From positions 68,716,672 through 68,780,671 of the forward strand of contig NC_088708.1 in the NCBI RefSeq assembly GCF_963576615.1: a stretch of DNA of 64,000 bases, written 5' to 3'. The stretch is from Watersipora subatra. Taxonomy: Eukaryota > Bryozoa > Gymnolaemata > Cheilostomatida > Watersiporidae. Positions 41,001 to 53,200 of this stretch are shown piece by piece. Made by a program: the position numbers and the translations under genes. Under the pieces are notes generated by a model that did not search any database, had not been told where the DNA came from, and saw only the letters and a list, made by a program, of their open reading frames with translations. How positions within the stretch are numbered: the stretch's first letter is position 1; each line of letters starts with the position of its first letter.

Positions 41001-44000
41001 TTTGCTGAAAGCAACTGAAGTGCTGATGACAAAACTGAAGAAATGAAGTAAATTATAAACATTATACATAACAGAAACAGCTAAGCTAGATCAGAAAGCA
41101 GAAAGCTAGATCATACTAAACTCTGTAAGAATTGCTTAAAATCAAATAAGCTATGCTACGCAGACATGAAAAAACAACTCCTAAACTGCGACTGGAGCCC
41201 TGCAAGTAAGACTTTTAAAATTTTTGTACTTGGTTTCAGGTCGTGTTGCGTCACTTTGCCTGAAGGATGCTATATATACTAATATCGCATACTTCAAGCA
41301 AAGTCAGGTCATTCAGGGAATATTACACAAAATGTCAGTTTATTATGATAGGATATCTGTAATGTAGGTGAAGCCCAGTAGTATACTACTTTGCGTCTCC
41401 TGACAATATTGTTGTTATTAAAACAGTATATATTTAAATCAAATGGCTTATGGAAGCGTTAAGAGTGAGTTGAGGAAGTGCGCTAACCCCATCTATTCTT
41501 GCTATCAAAATTATTGTATTATCTATATCATTGTATATATATATAGTATAATTGTATATGTATTATTATATTATTACTACATTAGTATTATTAATCTTGC
41601 AGAATCAGATATATGTATGAACTATGAACTGTATTGAGTGATCTCCATTATCGGCAAACAATGGAGAGTGAGAAATAGAGCTAATAACTGGTGGGTCAGC
41701 TCTATGTTTTTACAGATTGCAGATGAAAATGAACTACCAACGACTGGTCGGTTGATAGACGACTGGTCGGTTGATAGATGACTGGTCGATTGATAGATGA
41801 CTGGCAGGTTGATTGACGACTGGTCGGTTAATAGAAGACTGGTCGGTTAATAGACGACTGGTAGGTTGACAGACGACTGGTCGGTTGATAGACGACTGGT
41901 CGGTTGATAGACGACTGGTCGGTTGATAGACGACTGGTCGGTTGATAGACGACTGGTCGGTTGATAGACGACTGGTCGGTTGATAAATGATTGATGATGA
42001 CTGGTCGGTTGATAAACGACTGGTCAGCTAATAGACGACTGGTCAGTTAATAGACGACTGGTAGGTTAATAGACCAGTGGTCAGTTGATTGACGACTGGT
42101 CAGTTGATAGACGACTGGTCAGTTGATAGACGACTGGTCAGTTGATAGACGACTGGTCGGTTGATATACGACTGGTCGGTTAATAGACGGCTGGTCGGTC
42201 GATAGATGACTGGTCGATTGATAGATGACTGGCTTGTTGATAGACAGGCAGCAATTACGGAGCCCTGATACCATCAGAGATACATTATATGAGCAAACAG
42301 ATGTCACACTATGACATGATTTTTAATGACTCCCAAATGCAGTAGCCATCAGTAAAATGTTAAGTCTGATTATTCTAACATAATGCACAAGCCATAAAGA
42401 AAGCAATATGCCTCAGTACTAGTCTCTCTTGTCAACCAGAGTAAAGAATGAATAAATAGGGCGGGAAGAGAATGCAAGTGAACAATGCATGACATGAATA
42501 CATGACGAGACAGAGTGCACCCAAGAGATTCTTCAACGTATTCATTCAATAAGTCAAAAGTGACATCCATTCACTGAGCATGTCCCTATCTCTATCTCGT
42601 CACACCATGAGGCAGTCGCAGTACACGCTGCCTCTTTGCATAAAATGAACATTACTCTTACACTCATCACTCATGGTGTCACAGGAGAAGCAACTTTGAT
42701 AAACTGTGAATTGCTTAGCCAATGCCGGCCTGGCTTTATATCAAAGCTAAATATCAAAGTTCAACGAATGAATGACCAAGATATCGTAAGGCTCGACATG
42801 TAAAAGCCATGATCATATATGCACGAATCTACTGACTTGATGGAATCTAGTGATCCATCACAACTTTTGTCCTGGACTAGGGCCATGGTAGACTTCTAAT
42901 AGCCACAATTTTGTCGTGAGTGACTCAGAAGAAAAAGACGAAATCTACATAACATTGACAATAGTTGGAACTAACAAAAAGGGCTATGAGCCCTCTTATG
43001 TTATCAACTATATTGGTGAAACAAACACTGCTGGACTAGCTCACTGAGTAAACAAAGCTACATAAGGCTAAAAATGATTGCAGCTGCAAGATCTCCTTCC
43101 AGCATGTTTTTTTACAATTGAAAAAAAATGAAAGAGCAAGCCAGTAGGCCTTTAATCTGCTGTTTTCAGGTGAAGCAACGCGATGAAACAAATTGTTACC
43201 TATAGACTAGATTTGTTGTGCACTCGAACTGGTTCACACCTGCAACTGAAAATTATGGAGGAAGTTTTGACTTTTCATGGTCACCATAAAAAAGGGATAA
43301 CTTTAACAATATTTTTCAATATATATACAGTGAAATTCGGATAACTCAAACTTCCCGGGACCGAGCAAAAGTGCTTGAGTTATCAGAACGTTCAAGTTAT
43401 TAGAGCACTATCACAATTCCATGTATTTATCAGTAGATACATGTACATATGCAAACTATATATAAATCAAAAGCATAGATTGCTTGTTGCAAGTTAAAGG
43501 ACTTCTCATATGAAGTTTGAAAATTTTTATCAGAAAGTATAGATCTATATTTTTCTATCACTTGAGATTTGTTTGTTGTTTTAGGTGATGGGACTGCCAA
43601 GATGTTCTCAGGTTAAAATTGGCAAAACTTGATCGCGGTTAAAACGCTCAGAAAAGAGACATCTTTTCTTGAACATTTTAACCAAGATCAATTTTGCCGA
43701 TTTTACTTCAAGTTTATCCGAAGGTTACCTCGCTTTTCCTTGCTTTCGAAGGGTCATCGCAAAGCGGATGTTTGGTAAAATTTTATTTTTTGCAAACCTT
43801 TAGAAAAGTCGTTAACAAAAATATTTTGCCGATAAAGGTAATAATGACACCTAAGGACTACTAAAAGTTGATGTTTATTTCTATGGCTTGCAATAAAGTG
43901 ATATTCTAAAGTGATAACAACCGTCTCGGTAGCCGTTGAGCAAAAAACTGTTCGAGTTAATGATGTTAAGGTCGAGTTATCTATAGCAATTTATCATTAC

Positions 44001-47000
44001 GTGGGAACGGACCAAAGAAATCGTTCGAATTAACCATGTGTTTGAGCTATTCGAGGGCGAGTTATCCGAGTTTGACTGTATATAAACAATATTTTTCACA
44101 TTAAGATGGTAATCACTGACCGACAGGTTTTGTTGTCACATGTTTGAGGATGGGAAGGCTAGAACGAAGACGAGCTCCCCGAGCAAAGCTGCTCGCTGTC
44201 GAGCTGTCTGACATGTAGTCATCATCTACTGTGAGGCTGCCATTCTGATGAGGGCGTGCGACTCCATTGCTAGCCCAAAGGGGACTTGAAGTATTTGACT
44301 GTTAAACAAGGATTGATAGTAATGGCAAAGTATCTCAAGCTAGCAACTGACAGCATGCTTCTATAAACATGGTTAGGTATGACAGACAAGATGATTATTT
44401 TACAAACTACAGTTTGAAGCTGAATCAAATCCTGTCGATTGATAACCACAAAGAAAGTTGCCCATCTTAAATTGTTTGTAATGGGAATAATGCAGTTACT
44501 ATAGCAACAATCTAGTAGATACTGTGCTACAGAAGTATGGCAGACGCGGTCTATATCTTGCCATGGTGTCATCTTGCCAATATTGCCAATCTATTTCTTG
44601 CCAATAGTGGTCATGGGGCAGCTTTATGGTAATCAGGAGTAACATTTTATGAAATCATTTTTAATAGTTCGGTATGCTAGCACACGAGAAGTAGCGCCGT
44701 ATCAATGATAAATATAGATTATTATTATGTAAAGCGGCTATCAATTATTCTAGCTGAAAACCATACACGGCGAAAGATTAGCTGATAACCACAAGTTCTT
44801 TATGTGAAATGTATATGTAGGGCGTAGTGTAAGATGGCCTAAGTTTAGTAACAAAAGTCCTGTAACTGATATAATTATGGCTGATTTCTTATGGAATTTA
44901 ACATCCTTAGGCAATGACTGCTAAGGAATCTCTGTGTTTTATACGGTTTTGTCTATAATTTATTCCAAGCCATAATAATAAATTGATTATATCATTATTA
45001 CAATACTTAGAGAAACAACAAGGTTTCTTGCTTTTTAATTTTTTTTACAAATGTTCTTAAAATTTTAATTTTTAGCAGCACTAAAAGTGCAAAAATAGCT
45101 AATTTAAAAAAACTGTTAGCTTTGTATGTTTGAATAAACCATTGCATAAGCGGTAGCAACTATGTATAATCGTCAACATTTGAGTCTACCATAACATAAT
45201 ATTTACCGAGGAAAGGCAAATCCACATTTAGTTTTGGTATCCACCAGTAAAGGTTTACGAACAATGTAGTGCTTCTAGTTGTTAAAATTCTATTTTCACC
45301 CCTTTTGTAAGTCACACTTATTATACTTCAACAACTAACTGCTCTCAACTGAAACAATGCAGAGAAGGCAATGTAATGTTCTGGTTGTGTTTATCGAAAA
45401 TGTTGAAGCCAACAATCTTATTTGTAGAATTTCGCATATTGAGTTTTCGCTATAAAAATCCAGCAATTGGTTACATAGTATAATTTGTTGTATGGTATTA
45501 GACAAGCAAATAGAACCAAAATCAAGCTGAAGGGTGTGTTTTAGCAGGACCTACCAGAAAGTTGGTTCTGCGTGTTTAAGTTAGAAAAATAGACTACAGA
45601 GTACATACAATTAATGTACATGTAATTGATCTGTGATTGGAATTGGAAGGGAATGCACATATCTTGATAGTTGCTTCTAGACAAGTACTAATCCATGCAT
45701 GTATAACTATATTGAAAGCTATAGAGCTCAAGGCAATATTTTACTGTACACAGACACGCTTGCGTTGAGAGAAGCATGTACACAAAAAGAAAACAAAAAC
45801 CTGTTTTTCTGAGTAAGAATGGCTTCTTCCATAGTCATACGATTGTGATCTGGCAACAGCGGTACGATCTAATGTCGTTGACTTGATAGGTGGGGCTGTA
45901 ACCATGGAAGGGCTTGGTCGGGCTCGCTGAAAATCAAAACATGGATATCATAAAAATTGACAGATTTTAAAGTATACAAAGTTTAAAAAGATTATACAAA
46001 AAAAATGTATTGACTAACTATAAAGATGGACAATATTTGGCTTTTCCTCTTTGCGTATCTTTACTCCACTATCACTGTCGCTGTATTTATGCAGGCAACT
46101 AAAGAAATTTATAATTTTGGCAAATCACACTTTCGCTGATTGTGATCACAGATCGCTGACTGAGTAACTGAATAGGAAAATCTTGAAGGCGCGTGACACC
46201 ACTTTCTTTTTAATGAGGCAAGTGAATGACATAGAATTGTTCTTATTGCAAATGTTAGGTGTGGCGGGGTCGGTACCCTTTAGCTTGTTTCTATCTTGAT
46301 AACATAGCAGCATGGTTTGGACTATTTCTTTTGATTACTAGCTATTCAGTCTTGCGATCTTGAATACAAATAAAACTACCTTTAAAACTAAAAAGAAACA
46401 GCACATGCCAATTTTTTGCAGTATACTAAACCACTAGTGGTGCATCTACTTAGGGATGAGCCAGATGATGGTTGCTCTTAAAAAGGTTTCTACACACGTG
46501 GAACCATGTATCTAACTCAGCCCCGAGCAGACAATTTAAAAACTGCATATCCCTCTACAGGCTGCTTTCAAACACTGGTGTCACAAAGTATAAAGTAATA
46601 TATAGTGTCAAGTGCTTCAGCCGGGAAACGCCCAAAAACCAATCAGTGAAACCTTTTCACTTCACTTCGTGTAACTACTCAATTGATGAAGACAAACTAC
46701 TAACCCTTTTCAACGTTATATATGAGTGGGTGAAAAAACCATAGTTTAGGATACATTTAAAAATATGAGTGGTTGAAACCTTTGAATAAAATTAAAGTTA
46801 TAATGCAACTAATTATAGCCTTAATATACAGCTAAAGACTGTACAATTATCGATGTTTTCACACTGTTCGTTAAGATAGAAAAAAATCAATAGCAAAAAA
46901 ATTAACAGATTTTTGTAGTCGATAAATGAGAGAAATGTATGATTTATGACACTACTACACTCAGTTGAGTGTATTTAGACCTTGTGTATACCCCATGGTT

Positions 47001-50000
47001 TATCACAGTGGTGAAGTGAATGAGTTCACAGAACAAGCGCGCAATGAGGCAACTCATCAGAGACTGTTACACGCAACTTTCCTTCGGAAAGCATGAAACT
47101 GGGTATGCCGCTTAAAAGCTGTGATGAAACGTAATGATAATAAAATCGTTCATTATATAGGTAGTAAATTTTTACTCTTTGAATTAAGGGAAGAGAGAAT
47201 TAGATGCTATCTGAAGGTATTTACTGGATGGCCAGTCAAGTGAATAAATGATTAGTACCCTAGTATTTCTCTCACACCTTCACACTCGGGGCTGCTCGCT
47301 GTCCTCAACTAGCAGTCGCTGAGACAAAACAACAAACAACACGCTGTCAAAGAAGCCATTTAAGGACAAGACAAAACATGTACTGACTCTTACACTGTAC
47401 AATTTGTCTCTAGTGTCAATACATTAGCTTTTCATGAAAAATAGGACGCAACGCGAGAGCAGCCTATAATACCTATTGTTTGCAGCAATCAGTCAGAGGT
47501 TTAACGCCCAGGGTTATTCTAAAGAGAGATGGATTTATTGAGTGATAGGATAAAAATGGAACCTGTGTAGTAGTAGTCAGCCCTTACCAAAGAGCCGTAT
47601 CGAGTTGACCTGTTTATCTCCAGTTCGGAGTCTGTAACGAAGCCTCCTTCATCATCACTGATGTCTGCAACAACAGCGGATGATATATTCATAGCACTAC
47701 ATGTAGTTACCATACCAGTCATAGGCTCTGTTAGTATTTCAACTTAGCGCTGAATTGTGGGTAGATTAAACTGCATATGTATTATATAGGCACAATTTTA
47801 TGAAGCAAGACATACATGTAGGTACAGGCTACGCGTTGGAACACCTGACATCAGCTAATCGCAGTCGGTGGATGCGATAAGAACACGACTGCTCGTCGAC
47901 TCCAACCTGTGCTTCAGTAGGTGAAACTACACAGCGCTGGCTTAGTTACCCAATGCACACACATTGAACAAATATTATTATTGTTTAACCCTATCAAGAG
48001 CGTTATAGGAGAAGGCTTGTAGTGTGTGGTCGTTGAGAGTACTGGATGTGTGTGTGGTACATGAAGATATGCTAATGCAAGAGGTGCGGGTGAAAGGAAG
48101 ATGGGCCGGTTAAATATTAAATATTTGAGTTACGGAAGCGTTTGGAGGTGAACAGGAAATGAGCCCACTTAACGATGAACAAAGACACAGTGATAAGCCT
48201 GGCAGCCCCCAGGTGGGCAAAGTACAGATCATTACAGGCTGCATCCGTGTCTAACAGAATGCTTATTTCTCTTCATACAATTGCGGTCAGCCGCATTTAG
48301 TCATATTCCTTATGAGTACCATATTGTAGTGAAGTAAGGTGTGGCAAATACCAGAACTGATGCCCGTTATAATCCACCTCACTTTACCTGTCATTCATCC
48401 TTCTCTAATTAGAGCATTGTTTACGGTCAAGTCAATTGCATCGCATCGGAAATTTGTAATTATTCCAAGCATTGAGGAAGGATCTCCCAAACAAAAAAGG
48501 TAATTAGCGGGTCAATCAGATGAGGTTACATAATCTAGAGGCAGCGCTAGTTGTGTACATCCTTCGAGTGTCTCTGGATGTTATATACCCGTCACACGAG
48601 GAAAGAAAACTAGCTAAGCTGTGTAAGAAATAAAACACAATAGGCCTGTTTGTAAAGAGAGTGAATCAGTGGGTAAACACTCGAGTACAACCATTGTGCA
48701 GGTGGCCACAGGTGGCTCTGTCATTCTAGTAGCTACTACATCCCGGCTTTTATCTTTTCACTACTAAATGAGTTCGTATTAGGAGTAAATGGTGAACTGA
48801 TTTATCTACTGTAGCCAACAGACTAGCCACTGATTCACACATTTACAACCATGCTGAACTCTAATACTTCTATGTTATAGAGCGATTCCCTCAAGAAGAT
48901 TATGTATGACTCTCACACAAACTAAATAAAAGTAAATGTTAGAGACAATCTCATGGTCACGACTGTCCCTAGTAGATTACGTTGTGTTACTGACAAGAGA
49001 CGATGGACGAGGTATAAAGCAAGATAAGTCTGTAGGCTTGTCAAGTGTCTCTAAGCTCAACTGGCTCATGCGTCAGCAAAAACATTCCCAGGAAAAGTGA
49101 GACGACTACGAAAAGCCAATGCAAACACACTTATCAATGCGACCACTTTAACCCGATATATCCCATCTACTAGCATTGTCTTCGAAGTTTTTAAAACTTG
49201 TAAAACGCTGTTGGGGGAGTCGAGTATCCCGAATAAACATTGTTGCCTTTCTCGCTCTATCTTTATTCGTCATATAATGAGCACCGAGGCGCTTGAAATC
49301 ATTGATTTTTCTGTCACATCCAGCAGGAGCTAGATATGCAGGCACCACGACAAGCGAACCAGATGCTATTAGAGTGTTATTGGCAGGCCGTAACTACAAC
49401 AACCAATGAAAACATCGGCGCTTTCAGATTTTCCTATTTATCGTGTAATGGGTACGTGACAAGAATTCATTTAGTCCTATATATTATCTTCCACAAACCA
49501 ATTTCAGTGACATGTGCGACGATAATCGCTCTATCGATGCCCTCCGAATGAATCGAATTACTCACTTTTTAGTGTGAGCCGGATGAGTTTGCTATAATAC
49601 AAGCACTTAGTTATCACAGCCTAAAAACCTTAATAAATTTATAAAGATCACAGGCCATGATTTTGCTGATGCTTTGTCGAAATGTGTTTATTCACTGCTA
49701 ACAAATCCTACCCAACAGCTACCTTGTACCATCGTGCACAACAATCAAGATCAATTTGTCCTTATTTTTCCTAAAATTGTGACCGGTATGCAATTAGAAT
49801 TTGACTGCTTCACGTGTACTCCAATCGCATACCCATACGAATACAGAATCCGAAAGGACTTTAAAAGGCAGACGCCACTCAGAGAATGAACTGTCACAAA
49901 GTATAACATGAACAATTGCACTACCATTTGCAATAAACAAGAAAGAGGCAGTACTGGTAATACCACAGAACCCATGAATCCCACAGTAAGCTCTCATATA

Positions 50001-50213
50001 GAGTATAACTTTAGAAGAACCTGTTGAATGAGTCTCACCTGGAGCAAACCGTACACTCTTAGCATAAGAAGGAGACTTCAATAGCTGCTGTCGTCGCTCG
50101 TGATGCCTGGCGGTGTAGTCAGATGATGAGCCAGTCGAAACTTCATCTAATCCTCCCTGCTTCGATGTAGACAACTCTCCGTGCTTTGCCTTCTTTTTAC
50201 CAAAGAAACCCAT
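26037..50213 (-). CDS. SRCIN1: SRCIN1/KIAA1217 (p140Cap / sickle tail) family scaffold protein, complete, 1027 residues
   Basis: Fifteen minus-strand exons join in phase: 50039-50213, 47588-47664, 45801-45926, 44121-44298, 40541-40739, 40102-40250, 39739-39882, 38518-38731, 36455-36585, 34945-35129, 33510-33628, 28029-28235, 27771-27854, 27514-27655, 26037-26990. Vertebrate p140Cap is a Src- and cortactin-linked actin and synaptic adaptor. Residues about 185-275 (LDTIKAMFLRCFPQQLTPDM, then EVRDGTMLKLV) match its N-terminal ubiquitin-like block. RMAKMETQIANLTAMVQTAF (about 422-441) matches ERMEAMEKQIASLTGLVQ. The following AIP3/Bud6-like helical region includes DLKAEFRQLKRIHEAQAES and FIAQEPDKIEEALRRCKTVT, the latter matching FLKEEPQRLDGLLKRCRGVT. 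The last exon (317 residues) is a low-complexity Ser/Pro/Gln tail ending EPKSTTV. The start codon opens MGFFGKKKAKHG; Gly2 would allow myristoylation, but that is speculative. One gene here stands for the vertebrate paralogue pair, so the symbol marks the family. Confidence 0.9.
28540..28630 (-). repeat. tRNA-derived SINE-like segment
   Basis: The minus strand reads TAGCTCAATGGTAGAGTG (box A-like) and, about 35 bases on, GAGTTCAAATCC (box B-like). The acceptor and anticodon stems do not pair, so a functional tRNA is unlikely. It lies in an SRCIN1 intron about 220 bases from a Tigger-like element. Confidence 0.45.
28850..29602 (+). mobile_element. Tigger/pogo-like DNA transposon derivative with TA duplication
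   Basis: The ends are CAGTGGAACCTCGGTTCTC and its inverted copy (23 bases, one mismatch), flanked by TA at 28848-28849 and 29603-29604. At 29003-29122 (+) a 39-residue frame starts MEKQFTLHKFFTKSK and ends PPVDLS. QFTLHKFF is a canonical PCNA-binding PIP box (Q-x-x-L-x-x-F-F), a feature known at the C-terminus of pogo-family transposases. The element therefore looks like an internal deletion derivative that kept the last codons of its transposase. The DDE core and DNA-binding domain are absent. Confidence 0.8.
29690..31310 (+). mobile_element. Nested cluster of Helitron-like non-autonomous copies
   Basis: Three related 3' ends occur: ACCCGGGCAACACCAGGT near 29903 followed by CTAC, ACCCGGGCAACGCCGGGT near 30617 with CTAG at 30642-30645, and CCCAGGCAACGCCTGG near 31282 with CTAG at 31305-31308. 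Each is preceded by the same block (TTTGAAAGTTAGAATGGCAA or a diverged form, then a TAAATACAAATCAA-like run). A hairpin plus CTRR is the Helitron 3' signature. An inverted copy of the same block lies at about 30138-30270 facing 29693-29820. No helicase remains. All lie in one SRCIN1 intron. Confidence 0.6.
30735..30835 (-). repeat. tRNA-derived SINE-like segment
   Basis: The minus strand reads GTAGCCTTGTGGTTAGGTG (box A-like) and then GAGCTCAAATCT (box B-like). This is the layout of a tRNA-headed SINE. It follows a Helitron-like 3' end at 30645 and shares no closed cloverleaf. Confidence 0.45.
31311..33509. other. SRCIN1 intron sequence, nothing further supported
   Basis: AT-rich, no exon or element ends recognised, except a perfect 24-base tandem duplication (TTATCTACACTATTTATTGA unit) at about 32736-32786. 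Confidence 0.5.
34141..34246. repeat. Perfect 53-bp tandem duplication
   Basis: 34141-34193 and 34194-34246 are identical (begin ATTTTACAGAACACCAAACG). Identity suggests a very recent duplication. It lies in an SRCIN1 intron. Confidence 0.93.
35452..35489. repeat. Perfect 17-bp inverted repeat with 4-base loop
   Basis: AAGCCATGTTGTATTGC at 35452-35468, loop AACA, then the exact reverse complement at 35473-35489. The stem could extend by two G-T pairs. Too short for a standard animal pre-miRNA. It lies in an SRCIN1 intron. Confidence 0.85.
38870..39240. repeat. Degenerate tandem repeat, unit about 30 bp
   Basis: ATTGACAAGTGTCATGAATC-like units recur about a dozen times with many substitutions and variable length. 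The divergence indicates an older array than the other minisatellites here. It lies in an SRCIN1 intron. Confidence 0.8.
41741..42245. repeat. 19-bp minisatellite, about 26 copies
   Basis: The unit GACTGGTCGGTTGATAGAC is repeated head to tail with a near-perfect core (about 41880-41985) and degenerate flanks, the usual sign of homogenisation from the centre. The minus-strand open frame is a translated repeat (RPVVYQPTS) and not a gene. It lies in the SRCIN1 intron between exons 44121-44298 and 40541-40739. Confidence 0.93.
43328..44078. mobile_element. TA-flanked MITE, full-length member
   Basis: Left end CAGTGAAATTCGGATAACTC and inverted right end CAGTCAAACTCGGATAACTC, flanked by TA at 43326-43327 and 44079-44080. 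TA duplication and CAGT ends fit the Tc1/mariner-pogo superfamily. No transposase motif is seen. A truncated relative lies inverted at 59100-59640. Confidence 0.8.
44299..50038. other. 5' introns of SRCIN1
   Basis: Only the exons at 45801-45926 and 47588-47664 are supported. No mobile element ends or other genes were recognised in the remaining introns. The plus-strand ORF 46472-46744 has no similarity I know. Confidence 0.5.
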
Positions 50214-53200
50214 TTGTTAGAGCGTTCAACCATCGGCAGCTAAAATGTGGACATATACATATTTATGCAAGCCATTTGTACGAGTTTATTGTCGCACAGA
50301 CATATTTTAGAGTTTTGCCAATGGGTGACTGCAAAAAAGGTTTTGAAGTGAAGATATCTCAACCAAAGTTTTAAGGAGCAGTCATCCAAGTTGGAATCAA
50401 ACTCAAAAATATATATTCTTCTTTCCATCTATTTCTTGCCTAATGGGTCGCCGTATGCTATCTGTTTCACTTTGAATCATGAGTGAATCAAACTTTAGTG
50501 AAGAAATGAAGTAAATAATGCACTTAATAATAATAAGTACACCAATCAAAGACAAGCTTTGGTTGCCCCTGGTCGAACCAATGCGAGCATTTGAAACATG
50601 TTACCCTTCAGTTACTTTTGCTGCTTTTTCTAACCGAAGCTCTCAACTTTGGCGGCGTCAGATGGTTTGACATGTGGCTGCCTACACGGTCTTATGCCCA
50701 ACCTTACACAGTCCTGACACATGGCTACATCACACTATCCTAAACAATCATAAACGCATTTAGAACTTCATAGCTCAACAGCTGAAACAGCGAGCATGCT
50801 TCGTGCCATGCATGTATACCACGAGGAAGATTAATTAAAAGAAATGACATAGGGACTTGTGATGCTTCGAATAAAAATCCTTGTGTTCGACGGTGCTGCA
50901 ACCGCGAAGCTCTTGTTAGTCAGCGACATCAATCAATACTTTACTATGGCTGCGCAGTGAATTGTACAATAAGCTCCTGCGTATGCTATTAAAGTAGTCA
51001 AACTTGCCATGAGCCTGGAAGATCATCAAATTCCAATATGTCAAACTATTACATAATGTTAGAGAAGTCATGCGAATATGAATCTGAGATGAAAACTTTG
51101 AACATCTCAAGTGCCCTTATGATATCCAAGTTTATCAGAAAGAAAACTCGGGGGTATATCATCATGTCATATGCTTCAAGATTGGTTTGCTAGAGATATG
51201 CCATGGAATGGGAACAAGTCACCTCACCGAGCATTAAAGTTTCACGTTTTAGTACTAGAGGAATCAGTTAGTCACAGTGACAACCTATATTTTTTCTGAT
51301 AATAGAGACTTAGTCGAAAAGCTAATGGTCGAAACGTTGTAGACGAACCAATAAACTTACGTGTCGATAAATTCGTGATAGCTTTCAACAAACCAAATTT
51401 TGCCTCGCAAATTTGATCATGTAGTAAAGAAACATGCAATACGTTGTACATGTATAAATTATTACACCCAAATGTCGCAGAACTCCATAAGAAATCAGTT
51501 GCATGCATATCGCAAGTGTGTATGCGAAGTATTTTCTGGTACAGCAGTTATAGCATAGCATACGTTCAACTGGTGGAGCTAGTACAAAATTGTAAAGCTA
51601 AACTAACACCAGGTTGAAGATAAACTTAACTAACAGATAAAAACTTACTATTAATATTATAATTATATTATAATTAATAATGTTTTGTCCAATATTTTTT
51701 TCGACAAAACCACTTGAGTTTTCGATCAATAGCCTAAATTCTCAACCAAAACTGCACTTTTCGACGAAAGGCTTCAATTTCGACGGATGGCCTTTGGACT
51801 AATAGAATTTCAATCAAATCACCATAAACTTTTTTTCTACTTGTATATCCATTAGTACAATCAATTAATTCAAATTCTAGTCTGATCGCCAAATCAAATG
51901 TTTAGTTTTTATGTGTAGTATTATGTGCATATATAGATTGTGTCATCTACTCTACTGCATCCCCTAGTTAGTTGCTTTGCATACATACTAAACCCTGTCC
52001 ACTAGTCATGTCATATACTCAATTAAGTTCTATTTCGGTTTTTTTATAGTATTAGTGAGATCAATAGAATTTAGTATTCTTGTGCTAACCTCAATAAATA
52101 TTATATACAAACAAACAACCAGCTAATATTTCGTAAAATCTTCGAAGATCATTAGTGCAATCAAAACCATAATTAATTGCTGATACAAGGACTAGTTAAA
52201 AAAAATTTTGACAACAATTCTATTTAATAGCAGAAATCGGATGCATGATGATATGTATATATTTTGGGTCTGTTCTAAAAGGCATAAATATTATCTTCAA
52301 TTTAAGTACTAGCATAAAAGACTGTTCTTGTGCAAAATCTTGCTGCAAAGCAAAGACCGTTCTTTTAATTATATCCAAAAGATAACAAAGATGTGCCAGA
52401 CCCTTGATCAACAAACCTTCAACCCATTTCTCAAACAGTGTACCTAATTGCTTTAAAATTACTGCAACTGAAATCAAAATACCTCCCAAAACTAAAAGAT
52501 TTGGCTGTGAATCAACAACAAAGAGCAAGAGCCTGTGGTAATGTGACAACATTTCAAACAGTATTCTAGCAGCTTTTTCAATTAACTATTATTGGCGAAA
52601 AAGTGATGAAATGTGCGAGCTAATTGCCAATAATGTTACGTAAAAAACTAAAAACAGCGTGAAGTGGAGATGAAAGTTTAGAATCCGTCTATTTAGTATT
52701 TGCGCATAAAACAAAGTTGAAACATGTATTTTATAATGCGAATAGCAATAATGATATTCGGTAATAATCACTTCTATATGTAATTTTTCAGTACAATGGT
52801 ATACGTACTCATGCGTGAAAGTAGTTTAACATTAAGTACGCGAACCGTTAAAATATTTTTACGCCTTCGAGAACAGGCGTTTTTACTTATTTGCTGTGTA
52901 ATTCATGTTGCACAGTGTATGGATAAGGTAACGCTAAATAAAATGACAGTCTTATCAACGCAAAATAACAAATGATAAAACTACCTCATGTTAATTAATC
53001 TTTTTTTTCACAAACAGCACATATACAAAGTTAAGCCACATTTAGTATTATAGACACTTATAGTCAGTGCTGAATAAACAATACAGGTAACCAGCGAGTG
53101 TTACCTTATAAAATTATGTACAAGCGTTGATGCTAAGAAATACCTACTTGCTGTAGCTTAAAACAATTGGCAGAATATCTCTAAAAGATTAGCTGGCTTG

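Noticed and set aside
42119-42307. ORF with repeated RPVVYQPTS-like units
   Set aside because: Direct translation of the 19-bp minisatellite with no start context and no splice partners.
46030-46105. Possible cassette exon of SRCIN1 reading DSDSGVKIRKEEKPNIVHL on the minus strand
   Set aside because: The acceptor is good, but neighbouring exons require phase 0 on both sides and phase 0 gives an immediate stop. The coding frame would not join either neighbour.
51270-51350. CTGATAA...GAAAC pattern resembling a hammerhead ribozyme of Penelope-like elements or retrozymes
   Set aside because: The core has A where the invariant G of CUGANGA is needed, and stem II does not pair convincingly. At most a decayed relic.
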